Made by a program: the position numbers and the translations under genes. A stretch of DNA of 64,000 bases from Bradyrhizobium agreste (lineage in GTDB: Bacteria; Pseudomonadota; Alphaproteobacteria; Rhizobiales; Xanthobacteraceae), in NCBI RefSeq assembly GCF_016031625.1, contig NZ_JACCHP010000022.1:1-64000 (forward strand), read 5' to 3'. Numbering within the stretch: position 1 is the stretch's first letter; every line of letters begins with the position of its first letter. This document shows positions 55,211-62,916 of this stretch, one piece after another. The notes under the pieces were generated by a model. That model saw only the letters and a list, made by a program, of their open reading frames with translations, searched no databases and was not told the DNA's origin.

Positions 55211-56095
55211 ATGGCCCCGCGCGCCTATTGGAAGGGAACGTTGAAGCTGTCGCTGGTCAGTTGCCCGGTCGTGCTTTATCCGGCGACCACCGCAGCCGAG
55301 AAGACGCGGTTTCACCTGATCAACCGCGAGACCGGGAACCGGCTCAAGCAGCAGATGATCGATTCGGAGACCGGTGACGTCGTCGAGAGCGACCAGAAGG
55401 GCCGCGGCTACGAGCTGCGCAAGGGCAAGTATGTCGAGATCGAGCCGGAGGAGCTCGAGGCGGTCCAGATCGAGAGCAACCATACCATCGACATCGAGAG
55501 CTTCGTGCCGCGCGATGAGATCGATCAGCGCTATCTCAACCATCCCTATTACATCGCCCCCGACGGCAAGGCGGCGGTCGATGCGTTCGCGGTGATCCGC
55601 GACGCCATGAAGGACGAGGAGCGCGTCGCGCTTGCCAAGATCGTACTGACCAACCGCGAGCACGTCATGGCGATCGAGCCGCTCGGCAAGGGCCTGCTCG
55701 GCACCACGCTGCGCTTCCCTTACGAGCTGCGCGAGGAGGACCAGTTCTTCGATGACATCAAGAGCCCGAAGATTACCAAGGACATGGTCGAGCTCGCCGG
55801 CCACATCCTGCAAACCAAGGCGGCGCATTTCGACCCCAGCAAGTTCAAGGACGAATACGAGGACGCGTTGAAGGCCCTGGTGAAGCGCAAGGCGAGCGGC
55901 AAGAAGATCGAGCTGCCGGAGCCCGAGGAGCGACCGAGCAACGTCATCAGCCTGATGGACGCACTGAAGCAGAGCCTGAAGGGACGCGGCGGGAAGAAGA
56001 CGGCGGCGAAGTCCCACGCACGACGCGCGACCGGGCGGCACCGCGCGACGAGGAAAACACATCGGTCAACGGCACGGCACAGGAAGGCAGGTTAG
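55211..56095 (+). CDS. NHEJ protein Ku
   Basis: Protein of 294 residues, bacterial Ku, which binds DNA ends as a homodimer and recruits LigD. It opens MAPRAYWKGTLKLSLVSCPV and has a typical Ku core (ETGNRLKQQ, EELEAVQIESNHTIDIESFV partly quoted). The last 40 residues are very basic (GRGGKKTAAKSHARR), a non-specific DNA-binding tail as in other Ku proteins. GGAG six bases before the ATG fixes the start against the longer open frame. Confidence 0.95.
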   Translation: MAPRAYWKGTLKLSLVSCPVVLYPATTAAEKTRFHLINRETGNRLKQQMIDSETGDVVESDQKGRGYELRKGKYVEIEPEELEAVQIESNHTIDIESFVPRDEIDQRYLNHPYYIAPDGKAAVDAFAVIRDAMKDEERVALAKIVLTNREHVMAIEPLGKGLLGTTLRFPYELREEDQFFDDIKSPKITKDMVELAGHILQTKAAHFDPSKFKDEYEDALKALVKRKASGKKIELPEPEERPSNVISLMDALKQSLKGRGGKKTAAKSHARRATGRHRATRKTHRSTARHRKAG

Positions 56096-56106
56096 GTTTT
56101 CTCCTC

Positions 56107-56183
56107 CATTGCGAGCGAAGCGATGCAATCCAGAATCTTTCGGAAGAGGGACTCTGGACTTCGTCTCTGTGCTCGAAATGACG
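56107..56183. repeat. Degenerate dispersed repeat, family D
   Basis: Sequence ATTGCGAGCGAAGCGATGCAATCCAGA at the left and TCTGGACTTCGTC...GAAATGACG at the right form an imperfect inverted repeat. It resembles the ATTGCGAGCGAAGC...GCAATGACG repeats seen in many Bradyrhizobiaceae. It lies just after ku, next to the gene remnants. Confidence 0.5.
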
Positions 56184-56200
56184 CGGATACAGGCTCAGAG

Positions 56201-56396
56201 TCAGCTCCTCACCTCCGCCTCGATCAGTCGCGCCAGCTCCGATGCGGTAACCTCGATCGGGCGGCCGCTGCGGCCAGCCCCTCCGCCCGCGGCCTGGCAA
56301 ACCCGTCGGCGACCAGCTTGTCACGCAGGATCGACAGCCGCGCCGCATAGGCCTTGCGGCCGGCCTCCGACACGGCCCGCTCGCGCGCAGCCGGCT
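56201..56396 (-). pseudogene. Remnant of a TetR-family regulator (C-terminal part)
   Basis: Reading leftward, AARERAVSEAGRKAYAARL, then VADGFARPRAEGLAAAA looks like the end of a TetR-family ligand domain. In another frame PIEVTASELARLIEAEVRS then follows, which is a typical TetR C-terminus, with the stop at 56203-56201. The conserved IEGALLLAR-type helix between them is missing, so there is an internal deletion with frameshift. The whole DNA-binding half is absent. Not functional as read. Confidence 0.6.
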
Positions 56397-56397
56397 G

Positions 56398-56688
56398 CAT
56401 CCGGCCTGGCTCAGCCGGACCGCCACGCTGGGCGAGATGTGCGAGCCCGAAGAGGCGCAGGCAGCCGGCTTTCTCGACCACGTGGTTGCGCCGGAGATGG
56501 TCGACACCACGATCGAGACGATCATCACCGGCCTGCGCGCCATCCACAAGCCGTCGCATGCCATTGCAAAGCGGCGCCTGCGCCAGGGTGCCATGGACGC
56601 CATGCGAGCAGCGATCGATCGCGAGCTGACCATGGCTGCCTACGAGGCAAGCAACCGAACGCGCAGCGCGGTCGCGATGCCCGGTTGA
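56398..56688 (+). pseudogene. Remnant of an enoyl-CoA hydratase/isomerase (C-terminal part)
   Basis: About 96 codons remain, beginning WLSRTATLGEMCEPEEAQAAGFLDHVV, the region after the active site in crotonase-family proteins, and ending in a normal stop. The N-terminal two-thirds, including the CoA-binding and oxyanion parts, are missing. The fragment begins within a few bases of the TetR remnant's broken end. It is followed 69 bases later by upp. Confidence 0.65.
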
Positions 56689-56757
56689 GGCCGGCTATCC
56701 CGCGGAAAAGGCCTGGCTCATCTGGCGCAGTTTCACGGAACCGTGTAGAGCGGTTTC

Positions 56758-57393
56758 ATGAGCACCAGCAACGTCAACGTCGTCGCCCACCCCCTGGTCC
56801 AGCACAAGCTCTCCCTGATGCGGGAGAAGGATCGCTCGACCAAGAGCTTTCGCGAGATCCTGAACGAGATCGGGATGCTGCTCTGCTACGAGGTGACGCG
56901 CGATCTGCCGCTGGAGCTGGTCGAGATCGAGACGCCGATCGCGCCGATGCGGGCGCCCAAGATCGCCGGCAAGAAGCTCACGCTGGCGCCGATCCTGCGC
57001 GCCGGCGTCGGCTTCCTCGACGGCATGCTCGCCTTGATGCCTTCCGCGCGCATCGCCCATATCGGGCTCTACCGCGACCCCGAGACGCTGCAGGCCGTGG
57101 AATATTACTTCAAGGCGCCGCAAGACCTGTCCGACCGCACCGTGATCCTGATGGATCCGATGCTGGCGACCGGCAACTCGGCCTGCGCCGGCGCCTCGCT
57201 GCTCAAGGCGCGCGGCGCCCGCGATATCCGCTTCGTCTGCCTCCTGGCCGCGCCCGAAGGCATCGCCCAGTTCCAGAGCGAGCATTCCGACGTGCCGATC
57301 TGGACCGCCGCGATCGACGAGCGGCTCAACGACCACGGCTATATCGTGCCTGGACTGGGCGACGCCGGCGACCGGATGTTCGGCACCAAGTAG
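56758..57393 (+). CDS. upp: Uracil phosphoribosyltransferase
   Basis: Protein of 211 residues, usual length. The PRPP loop MDPMLATGNSA and the uracil-binding GYIVPGLGDAGDR end are intact. It salvages uracil to UMP. The start fits the family opening (VVAHPLVQHKLSLMR). It is followed 33 bases later by an acyl-CoA synthetase gene on the same strand, apparently unrelated in function. Confidence 0.96.
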   Translation: MSTSNVNVVAHPLVQHKLSLMREKDRSTKSFREILNEIGMLLCYEVTRDLPLELVEIETPIAPMRAPKIAGKKLTLAPILRAGVGFLDGMLALMPSARIAHIGLYRDPETLQAVEYYFKAPQDLSDRTVILMDPMLATGNSACAGASLLKARGARDIRFVCLLAAPEGIAQFQSEHSDVPIWTAAIDERLNDHGYIVPGLGDAGDRMFGTK

Positions 57394-57426
57394 ACAGGCT
57401 TGCGCGACCGGGTTAGTCCGATAGCC

Positions 57427-59001
57427 ATGAGCGCCAACGACGTTTCGCTGCAATCGCTGCTCCGGATTAAGAACGCCGCCGATCCTGTCCTGGTATTTGA
57501 CGGCAAGGCCGTCTCTCGCGCGGAATTCTCGGCGAAGATCGAGCAGACCGCCGCCTGGCTCGCGGCGCAAGGCATCGGCAAGGGCGACGTCGTCGCGGTC
57601 TGGCTGGTCAACCGGGTCGAATGGCTCGCACTGCTGTTCGCCGCCGCACGGCTCGGCACGGTCGTCGCCGCCGTCAATACGCGCTACCGCAGCGCGGAAG
57701 TCGCGCACCTGCTCAAACTATCAGGCGCCAAGCTCATGGTGGTCGAGGCGGCATTCCGCGGGATCGACTTTGCCGCCATCCTCGCCGATGTCGCCGAGGC
57801 CGAGGTGCCCGCGCTGCAACGGCTTGCCGTGGTCGGCGCCGATGCGATCGCCGCGCGTTGGCCCTGCGTGCGGTTCGATGCGTTCGAGACGCCCTACCCC
57901 CTGGCTCCGCCGATTCCAGATGACGTCGACCTGCCCGTGCTGCTATACACCACGTCGGGCACCACCAAGGGGCCGAAGCTGGTCGCGCATTCGCAAGCGA
58001 CGCGGGCGACGCACGCCGCCTCCGTCGCCCACGCGCTCCGACTCGATCCCCGGCGTCATTCCCTGCTGGCGATGCTGCCGTTCTGCGGCACGTTCGGCAT
58101 GACGAGCCTGCTCGGCTTCCTCGCGGCCGGTGCGACCATTCATGTGCTCGATGCCTTCGAGGCTGCGCCGGCGCTGCAGATCCTCAGCACGCAACGGATC
58201 ACGCATTGCTTCGGTTCGGACGAGATGTTCCGGCGCATCCTCGGCCTCACCGATGCGCCGCGGCCGTTTCCGCATCTCGAACTCTGCGGCTTCGCCGCGT
58301 TCCAGCCCGGCTGGCGCGAGCTGGCGGCGGAGGCCGAAGCGCGCGGCATGAAGCTGTATGGCCTCTACGGTTCGAGCGAGGTGCAGGCGCTGTTCTCGAT
58401 CGGCCGCGCTAGCGATGCCTTCGCCGATCGGATCGAGGGCGGCGGCTGGCCGATGTCGCCGGAGGCGAAAGTCCGCGTGCGCGACCTCGAGACGGGCGAG
58501 CTCGCCGGAAGCCTCGTCTCCGGCGAGATCGAGATCAGCGCACCCTCGCGCTTCCTCGGCTATTTCAACAACCCGGAGGCGACGCGCGAGGCGATCACCG
58601 CCGACGGGTTCTTCCGCACCGGCGACATCGGCCGGCTGCGCGGCGACGGCTCCTTCGTCTACGAGACCCGCGCCGGCGATGCGATGCGCCTCGGCGGCTT
58701 CCTGGTCGCACCCGGGGAGATCGAGGACGAACTCAAATCCTGCGCCGGCGTCGCCGATGCCCAGGTCGTTGCAGTCGATCTCAAGGGCCAGGCGCGCTGC
58801 GTCGCCTTCGTGATCCCGGCAGGCGAGCCACCGCGACAGGAGACGCTGATCGCGCGTCTGCGCGAGCGGCTTGCCGGTTACAAGGTGCCGGCGCGGATCT
58901 ATGTCGTGGACGCCTTTCCCGTCACCGACAGCGCCAACGGCGTGAAGATCCAGCGCGCCAGGCTTCGCGTCATGGCGATGGAGCGGATCGCCGGCGAATA
59001 G
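57427..59001 (+). CDS. Acyl-CoA synthetase (AMP-binding family)
   Basis: Protein of 524 residues of the ANL superfamily. P-loop YTTSGTTKGPKL, the YGLYGSSEVQ aromatic motif, FFRTGDIG, and the C-terminal SANGVKIQR with the adenylation lysine. It activates a carboxylic acid to its CoA ester; the substrate is not evident. The genes that follow (acyl-CoA dehydrogenase, MaoC hydratase, CitE-like lyase) suggest a catabolic acyl-CoA route. The gene ends six bases from the convergent dehydrogenase gene. Confidence 0.88.
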   Translation: MSANDVSLQSLLRIKNAADPVLVFDGKAVSRAEFSAKIEQTAAWLAAQGIGKGDVVAVWLVNRVEWLALLFAAARLGTVVAAVNTRYRSAEVAHLLKLSGAKLMVVEAAFRGIDFAAILADVAEAEVPALQRLAVVGADAIAARWPCVRFDAFETPYPLAPPIPDDVDLPVLLYTTSGTTKGPKLVAHSQATRATHAASVAHALRLDPRRHSLLAMLPFCGTFGMTSLLGFLAAGATIHVLDAFEAAPALQILSTQRITHCFGSDEMFRRILGLTDAPRPFPHLELCGFAAFQPGWRELAAEAEARGMKLYGLYGSSEVQALFSIGRASDAFADRIEGGGWPMSPEAKVRVRDLETGELAGSLVSGEIEISAPSRFLGYFNNPEATREAITADGFFRTGDIGRLRGDGSFVYETRAGDAMRLGGFLVAPGEIEDELKSCAGVADAQVVAVDLKGQARCVAFVIPAGEPPRQETLIARLRERLAGYKVPARIYVVDAFPVTDSANGVKIQRARLRVMAMERIAGE

Positions 59002-59007
59002 ACCCGT

Positions 59008-60174
59008 TCAGTACGACTTCGCAAGCCCCAGCACCTTTTCCGCGATGAAGCTGAGCGCAAGCTGCGGGCTGACCGGCGCGATGCGCGGGATCAGCACCTC
59101 GCGCAAATAGCGCTCGACGTGGAATTCCTTGGCGTAGCCGAAGCCGCCATGGGTCATCACCGCCTGCTCGCAGGCCGAGAAGCCCGCTTCCCCCGCCAGA
59201 TATTTTGCGGCATTGGCGGCCGCGCCGCAGGGCATGCCCTTGTCGTATTGCCAGGCCGCCGACATCACCATCAGCCAGGCCGCCTCGAGCTCGACCCAGT
59301 TCACCGCGAGCGGATGCTGGATGCCCTGGTTCTTGCCGATCGGGCGGTTGAACACGACGCGCGTCTTGGCGTATTCGGTCGCGCGCGACAGCGCGAGCTT
59401 GCCGAGGCCGACCGCCTCGGCCGCGATCAGAATGCGCTCCGGATTCATGCCTTCGAGGATGTACTCGAAGCCTTTGCCTTCCTCGCCGATGCGATCCTCC
59501 ATCGGGATCTCGAAGTCCTCGAAGAACAGCTCGTTGGAATCGACGATCTTGCGGCCCATCTTCTCGATCTCGTGGACCTTGATCCTGTTGCGGTCGAAAT
59601 CGGTGTAGAACAGGCTGAGACCGTGGGTGGGCGAGCGCACCTCTTCCAGCGGCGTGGTACGCGCCAGCAGCAAAATCTTGTGCGCGACCTGCGCGGTCGA
59701 GATCCACACCTTCTGGCCATTGACGATGTAGCGGTCGTTCTTGGCGACCGCACGGGTCTTGAGCTGGGTGGTGTTGAGGCCGGTGTTTGGCTCGGTGACG
59801 GCGAAGCACGCCTTCTCGCGGCCCTCGACCATCGGCGGCAGCATGCGCCTGCGCTGCTCCTCGGTGCCGAACACGACGACGGGGTTCAGCCCGAACACGT
59901 TGATGTGCACCGCCGAGGCACCGGACATGCCGGCGCCCGACTCGGCGATGGTGCGCATCATGATCGCAGCTTCCGTGATGCCGAGCCCAGAGCCGCCATA
60001 CTCTTCCGGCACGCAGATGCCGAGCCAGCCGGCATCCGCCAGCGCCTTGTGGAAGTCGTGCGGGAAGCCGCCGTCGTGGTCCTTCTTCAGCCAATAGGCG
60101 TCGGGAAAGCCTTCGCAGATCTTGGCGATGGCGTCGCGAATGGCTTCCTGCTGATCGGTGAGCGCGAAATCCAT
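59008..60174 (-). CDS. Acyl-CoA dehydrogenase
   Basis: Protein of 388 residues. CFAVTEPNTGLNTTQLKTRA (part of the FAD/substrate motif), WISTAQVAHKILL, GFEYILEGMNPERILIAAEA (partly quoted) and THGGFGYAKEFHVERYLRE near the end are typical. The motif where many members have the catalytic Glu reads QAVMTHGG, so the base may lie elsewhere, as in isovaleryl or other subgroups. GGGAGAT before the ATG at 60174 sets the start. Divergent from the maoC-like gene. Confidence 0.9.
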   Translation of the reverse strand: MDFALTDQQEAIRDAIAKICEGFPDAYWLKKDHDGGFPHDFHKALADAGWLGICVPEEYGGSGLGITEAAIMMRTIAESGAGMSGASAVHINVFGLNPVVVFGTEEQRRRMLPPMVEGREKACFAVTEPNTGLNTTQLKTRAVAKNDRYIVNGQKVWISTAQVAHKILLLARTTPLEEVRSPTHGLSLFYTDFDRNRIKVHEIEKMGRKIVDSNELFFEDFEIPMEDRIGEEGKGFEYILEGMNPERILIAAEAVGLGKLALSRATEYAKTRVVFNRPIGKNQGIQHPLAVNWVELEAAWLMVMSAAWQYDKGMPCGAAANAAKYLAGEAGFSACEQAVMTHGGFGYAKEFHVERYLREVLIPRIAPVSPQLALSFIAEKVLGLAKSY

Positions 60175-60321
60175 GGTCTTGATCTCCCTTCGCCAAGCGT
60201 TCTTTAGCTCGAAAAATTGCATGCAGATACGTGAATTTGCCCGCGAAGTGTGCCTACCATGCATGGGGTCATGCGGCGCGATGTGCGAAGCGCGCCGTTA
60301 TTTCGCAGGGAGGAAACCGCG

Positions 60322-60774
60322 ATGGCCGGACTTTATTTCGAGGACTTTTCCGTGGGCCAGGAGTTCAGGCATCCGCTGACCCGGACAGTCACGGAGATGG
60401 ACAACACCATGTTCAGCCTGCTGACGCTCAATCCGCAGCCGCTGCACATCGACGCGCATTTCGCCGAGAAGACCGAGTTCGGCCAGCGCATTTTCAACAG
60501 CCTTTACACCCTCGGCATCATGATCGGCATGACGGTCTATGATACGACCTTGGGCACCACCGTCGCCAATCTCGGCATGACCGACGTCACCTTTCCAAGG
60601 CCGGTCTTCCATGGCGACACGTTGCGGGCCACGACGAAGGTGCTCTCGGTGCGGGAATCCAGATCGCGGCCCAGGGCTGGCATCGTCGAGTTCGAGCATC
60701 ATGCCCTGAACCAGAACGACGAGATCGTCGGCAAATGCCGCCGCATGGCGATGATGCACAAGAGGCCGGTCTGA
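60322..60774 (+). CDS. MaoC-like acyl-CoA hydratase
   Basis: Protein of 150 residues with a single hotdog domain. The hydratase motif FSLLTLNPQPLHIDAHFA carries the Asn/His-type catalytic pair, and FGQRIFNSLYTLG follows. The family hydrates enoyl-CoA esters, including mesaconyl- and itaconyl-CoA. AGGGAGG precedes the ATG. Its stop overlaps the next ATG by one base, so the two proteins should be made together. Confidence 0.88.
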   Translation: MAGLYFEDFSVGQEFRHPLTRTVTEMDNTMFSLLTLNPQPLHIDAHFAEKTEFGQRIFNSLYTLGIMIGMTVYDTTLGTTVANLGMTDVTFPRPVFHGDTLRATTKVLSVRESRSRPRAGIVEFEHHALNQNDEIVGKCRRMAMMHKRPV

Positions 60775-61625
60775 TGCGTTCGATGTTGTTCGTGCCGGGC
60801 GATTCCCCGCGCAAATTCGAGAAGGCGAGCGAAGGCAGGGCCGACGCGCTGATCATCGATCTCGAGGATTCCATCGTCACCGAGAAGAAGGCGGAGGCGC
60901 GCGGGCACACGCTCTCGATGCTGAAGAGCCGCCCCGGCCCGCATCAGCTCTATGTCCGCGTCAATGCGCTCGACACCGGCCTGACGCTGGCCGATCTCGC
61001 CGCGGTGATGCCGGGCAGGCCTGACGGCATCGTGCTGCCGAAATCGCAAGGCGGCGACGACGTGCGGCAGGTCGCGACCTGGCTCGAGGCCTTGGAAGCC
61101 GCAGCCGGCATCGCGATCAGTTCGACCCGCATCGTCTGCGTCGCGACGGAGACCGCCGGCTCGATTTTCGGGCTCGGCAGCTACAAGGGCTGCTCGCCTC
61201 GCCTCGCCGGGCTCATGTGGGGCGCGGAGGATCTCTCCGCCTCGCTCGGCGCCACCGAGAAGGCGAGCGGCGGCGTATTCCACAGCCCCTATCGGCTGGC
61301 GCGCGATCTCTGCCTGATGGCGGCGGCTGCGGCGGAGGTCGCGCCGATCGATACGGTTTACACCGACATCGACAATCTCGCCGGCCTCGAGCAGGAGACG
61401 CGCGCGGCGCGGCGCGACGGCTTTTCGGCCAAGGCCCTGATCCACCCAAAGCATGTCGACATCGTCAACGCGGCCTTCGCGCCGACGGAGGCCGAGCGCG
61501 CCTGGGCGGAGAAGGTGATCGCGGCGTTCGCGAGCAATCCCAATTCCGGCACACTGCGGCTCGACGGCCAGATGATCGACAAGCCGCACCTTCGCGCGGC
61601 GAAGAAGATTCTCGGCCAGACCTAG
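60774..61625 (+). CDS. HpcH/HpaI-CitE family CoA ester lyase
   Basis: Protein of 283 residues. It opens RSMLFVPGDSPRKFEKA; metal and substrate residues are seen in IIDLEDSI, VRVNALDT, ATETAGSIFG and GLMWGAEDLSASLG. The end FSAKALIHPKHVDIVN is typical of CitE-like lyases. Such enzymes split citramalyl-, malyl- or similar CoA esters. The one-base overlap with a MaoC hydratase suggests a hydration then cleavage sequence, as in itaconate or mesaconate breakdown. Confidence 0.87.
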   Translation: MRSMLFVPGDSPRKFEKASEGRADALIIDLEDSIVTEKKAEARGHTLSMLKSRPGPHQLYVRVNALDTGLTLADLAAVMPGRPDGIVLPKSQGGDDVRQVATWLEALEAAAGIAISSTRIVCVATETAGSIFGLGSYKGCSPRLAGLMWGAEDLSASLGATEKASGGVFHSPYRLARDLCLMAAAAAEVAPIDTVYTDIDNLAGLEQETRAARRDGFSAKALIHPKHVDIVNAAFAPTEAERAWAEKVIAAFASNPNSGTLRLDGQMIDKPHLRAAKKILGQT

Positions 61626-61674
61626 GGCGGGACGCAAGACGCTTCGGGCCGGCTGCCGCCCGAAGCTGCCGGCT

Positions 61675-62076
61675 TCAGTCGAATGCCTGAACGGGTGGTG
61701 CCGGGGATTGCGCCGGCGCGGCAGGCGCGGCCTGAACCGGCGGAGCCTGGATCGGCGGGGCCGGATTGCCGGCAGCTCTCATCTGGCCGTTGGCAGCCAT
61801 CGCCTCGCGCGTGCGCGACGGGCTGCCGGTCGCGGCGGCGCGACGCGGCGGCGGCTGCCGGTGCCTTGCCGACTGCGAGCCTCTCAGGCCCCAGGAACGG
61901 GCGATCGAGGGTCCGGCCGTGTAGCCGATCAAGGCTCCGGCGACCGCGCCGACCGGGCCCAGCACCACCGCACCCGAGACCGCGCCGAGCGCAGCATCGC
62001 CCGCGCGCTCTTGCGCGAGCGCGCTCGCGGGTACGCAGGCCAACATTACGACAGCAGTGATCAGTGCCTTGGTCAT
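61675..62076 (-). CDS. Exported protein with glycine-zipper-like segment
   Basis: Protein of 133 residues with a signal peptide (ITAVVMLACVPASALAQ). A Gly/Ala-rich segment AALGAVSGAVVLGPVGAVAGALIG follows, of the glycine-zipper type seen in outer-membrane-associated proteins. The C-terminal half is Pro/Ala/Gln-rich and probably unstructured. No function known. GGGAGG lies before the ATG at 62076; the longer open frame to 62103 is less likely. Confidence 0.65.
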   Translation of the reverse strand: MTKALITAVVMLACVPASALAQERAGDAALGAVSGAVVLGPVGAVAGALIGYTAGPSIARSWGLRGSQSARHRQPPPRRAAATGSPSRTREAMAANGQMRAAGNPAPPIQAPPVQAAPAAPAQSPAPPVQAFD

Positions 62077-62342
62077 CGGAGCGCCTCCCTCGCGAAGGAT
62101 CACTCCTGCTCAAATATGGCCACACGAGGTTCGCTTGCCGGCCAACAGAAGGCAATCGCTGACGGAACCCGACCATCCGGACAGTCCGATCGGCCGATCA
62201 TCGATCTTCAGGGCCAGCAAAAAGGACCGGCGCGCCGACATCTTGACACCGTTCAACCTCTGCCTATTTTTTTTCGCCGAGAAGAGACCTTCTCGTCCTC
62301 GCACAACCAAAGGATCTAACGCGACCGTCTGGAGAGACGACG

Positions 62343-62561
62343 ATGCTCGATGAGAATCTGGCCCGCATCCGTGCGCACCGCAACAACATCCACCGCTATC
62401 GGCGCCTGCTGAAGACCAGGTTATCGCAGCTGGAGCGCCAATTCATCGAGAGACGACTTGCGGAAGAGCGATCGGCGCTCGATGACTTGGCCGCCACGAC
62501 CTTTCCCGTCGGCTTCCGCGCCGCCGAAACGCCGGCTGGCGCAATGGGGATGGCGCAATGA
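62343..62561 (+). CDS. Small helical protein of unknown function
   Basis: Protein of 72 residues, mostly predicted helix and very rich in Arg (IRAHRNNIHRYRRLLKTRLSQLERQ), with no signal peptide. GGAGAGACGACG precedes the ATG. The stop overlaps the next small gene's start (ATGA), which supports both as real. No family recognised. Confidence 0.65.
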   Translation: MLDENLARIRAHRNNIHRYRRLLKTRLSQLERQFIERRLAEERSALDDLAATTFPVGFRAAETPAGAMGMAQ

Positions 62562-62734
62562 ACAGCCAGCGCGACCTGCTCATCCGCGGCAGCGAGAAGG
62601 TCATCGGCCATTACGAGCTGCTTCTTGCCAGCGCCAAGAGCGAGCATGAGCGCGAGCTCTATCGCCAGCGCATCGAACGCGAGCGGCGGCTGATCCGGGA
62701 CCTGCAGGGCGGATGGGATCACCGCGCGGCCTGA
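62558..62734 (+). CDS. Small charged helical protein coupled to the preceding gene
   Basis: Protein of 58 residues, MNSQRDLLIRGSEKVIGHYE then a run of alternating charges (EHERELYRQRIERERRLIRDL) likely to form a single helix. It overlaps the previous gene by four bases. The paired charged helices suggest the two products might bind each other. No function known. Confidence 0.6.
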   Translation: MNSQRDLLIRGSEKVIGHYELLLASAKSEHERELYRQRIERERRLIRDLQGGWDHRAA

Positions 62735-62793
62735 GCTGGGAGATCACGCGTCGCGTGCCCTCAGGGCAATCGCATTTGAATTTTGCAGAGGTC

Positions 62794-62877
62794 GTCATGC
62801 CCGGGCTCGTCCCGGGCATCCACGTTCTTTGTGCTGCGTGGAAAGGCGTGGATGGCCGGGACAAGCCCGGCCATGAC
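62794..62877. repeat. Family B palindromic repeat
   Basis: GTCATGCCCGGGCTCGTCCC...GGGCATCCACG at the left pairs with GGCGTGGATGGCCGGGACAAGCCCGGCCATGAC at the right. Related to the element between korA and korB. The reading frame through it (MPGLVPGIH...) is the usual false ORF of this family. It lies between the small gene pair and the convergent protease gene. Confidence 0.8.
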
Positions 62878-62916
62878 GCTGTGGAGACAGCTTCCGCGGT
62901 TCGTCCCGCATTCGTT

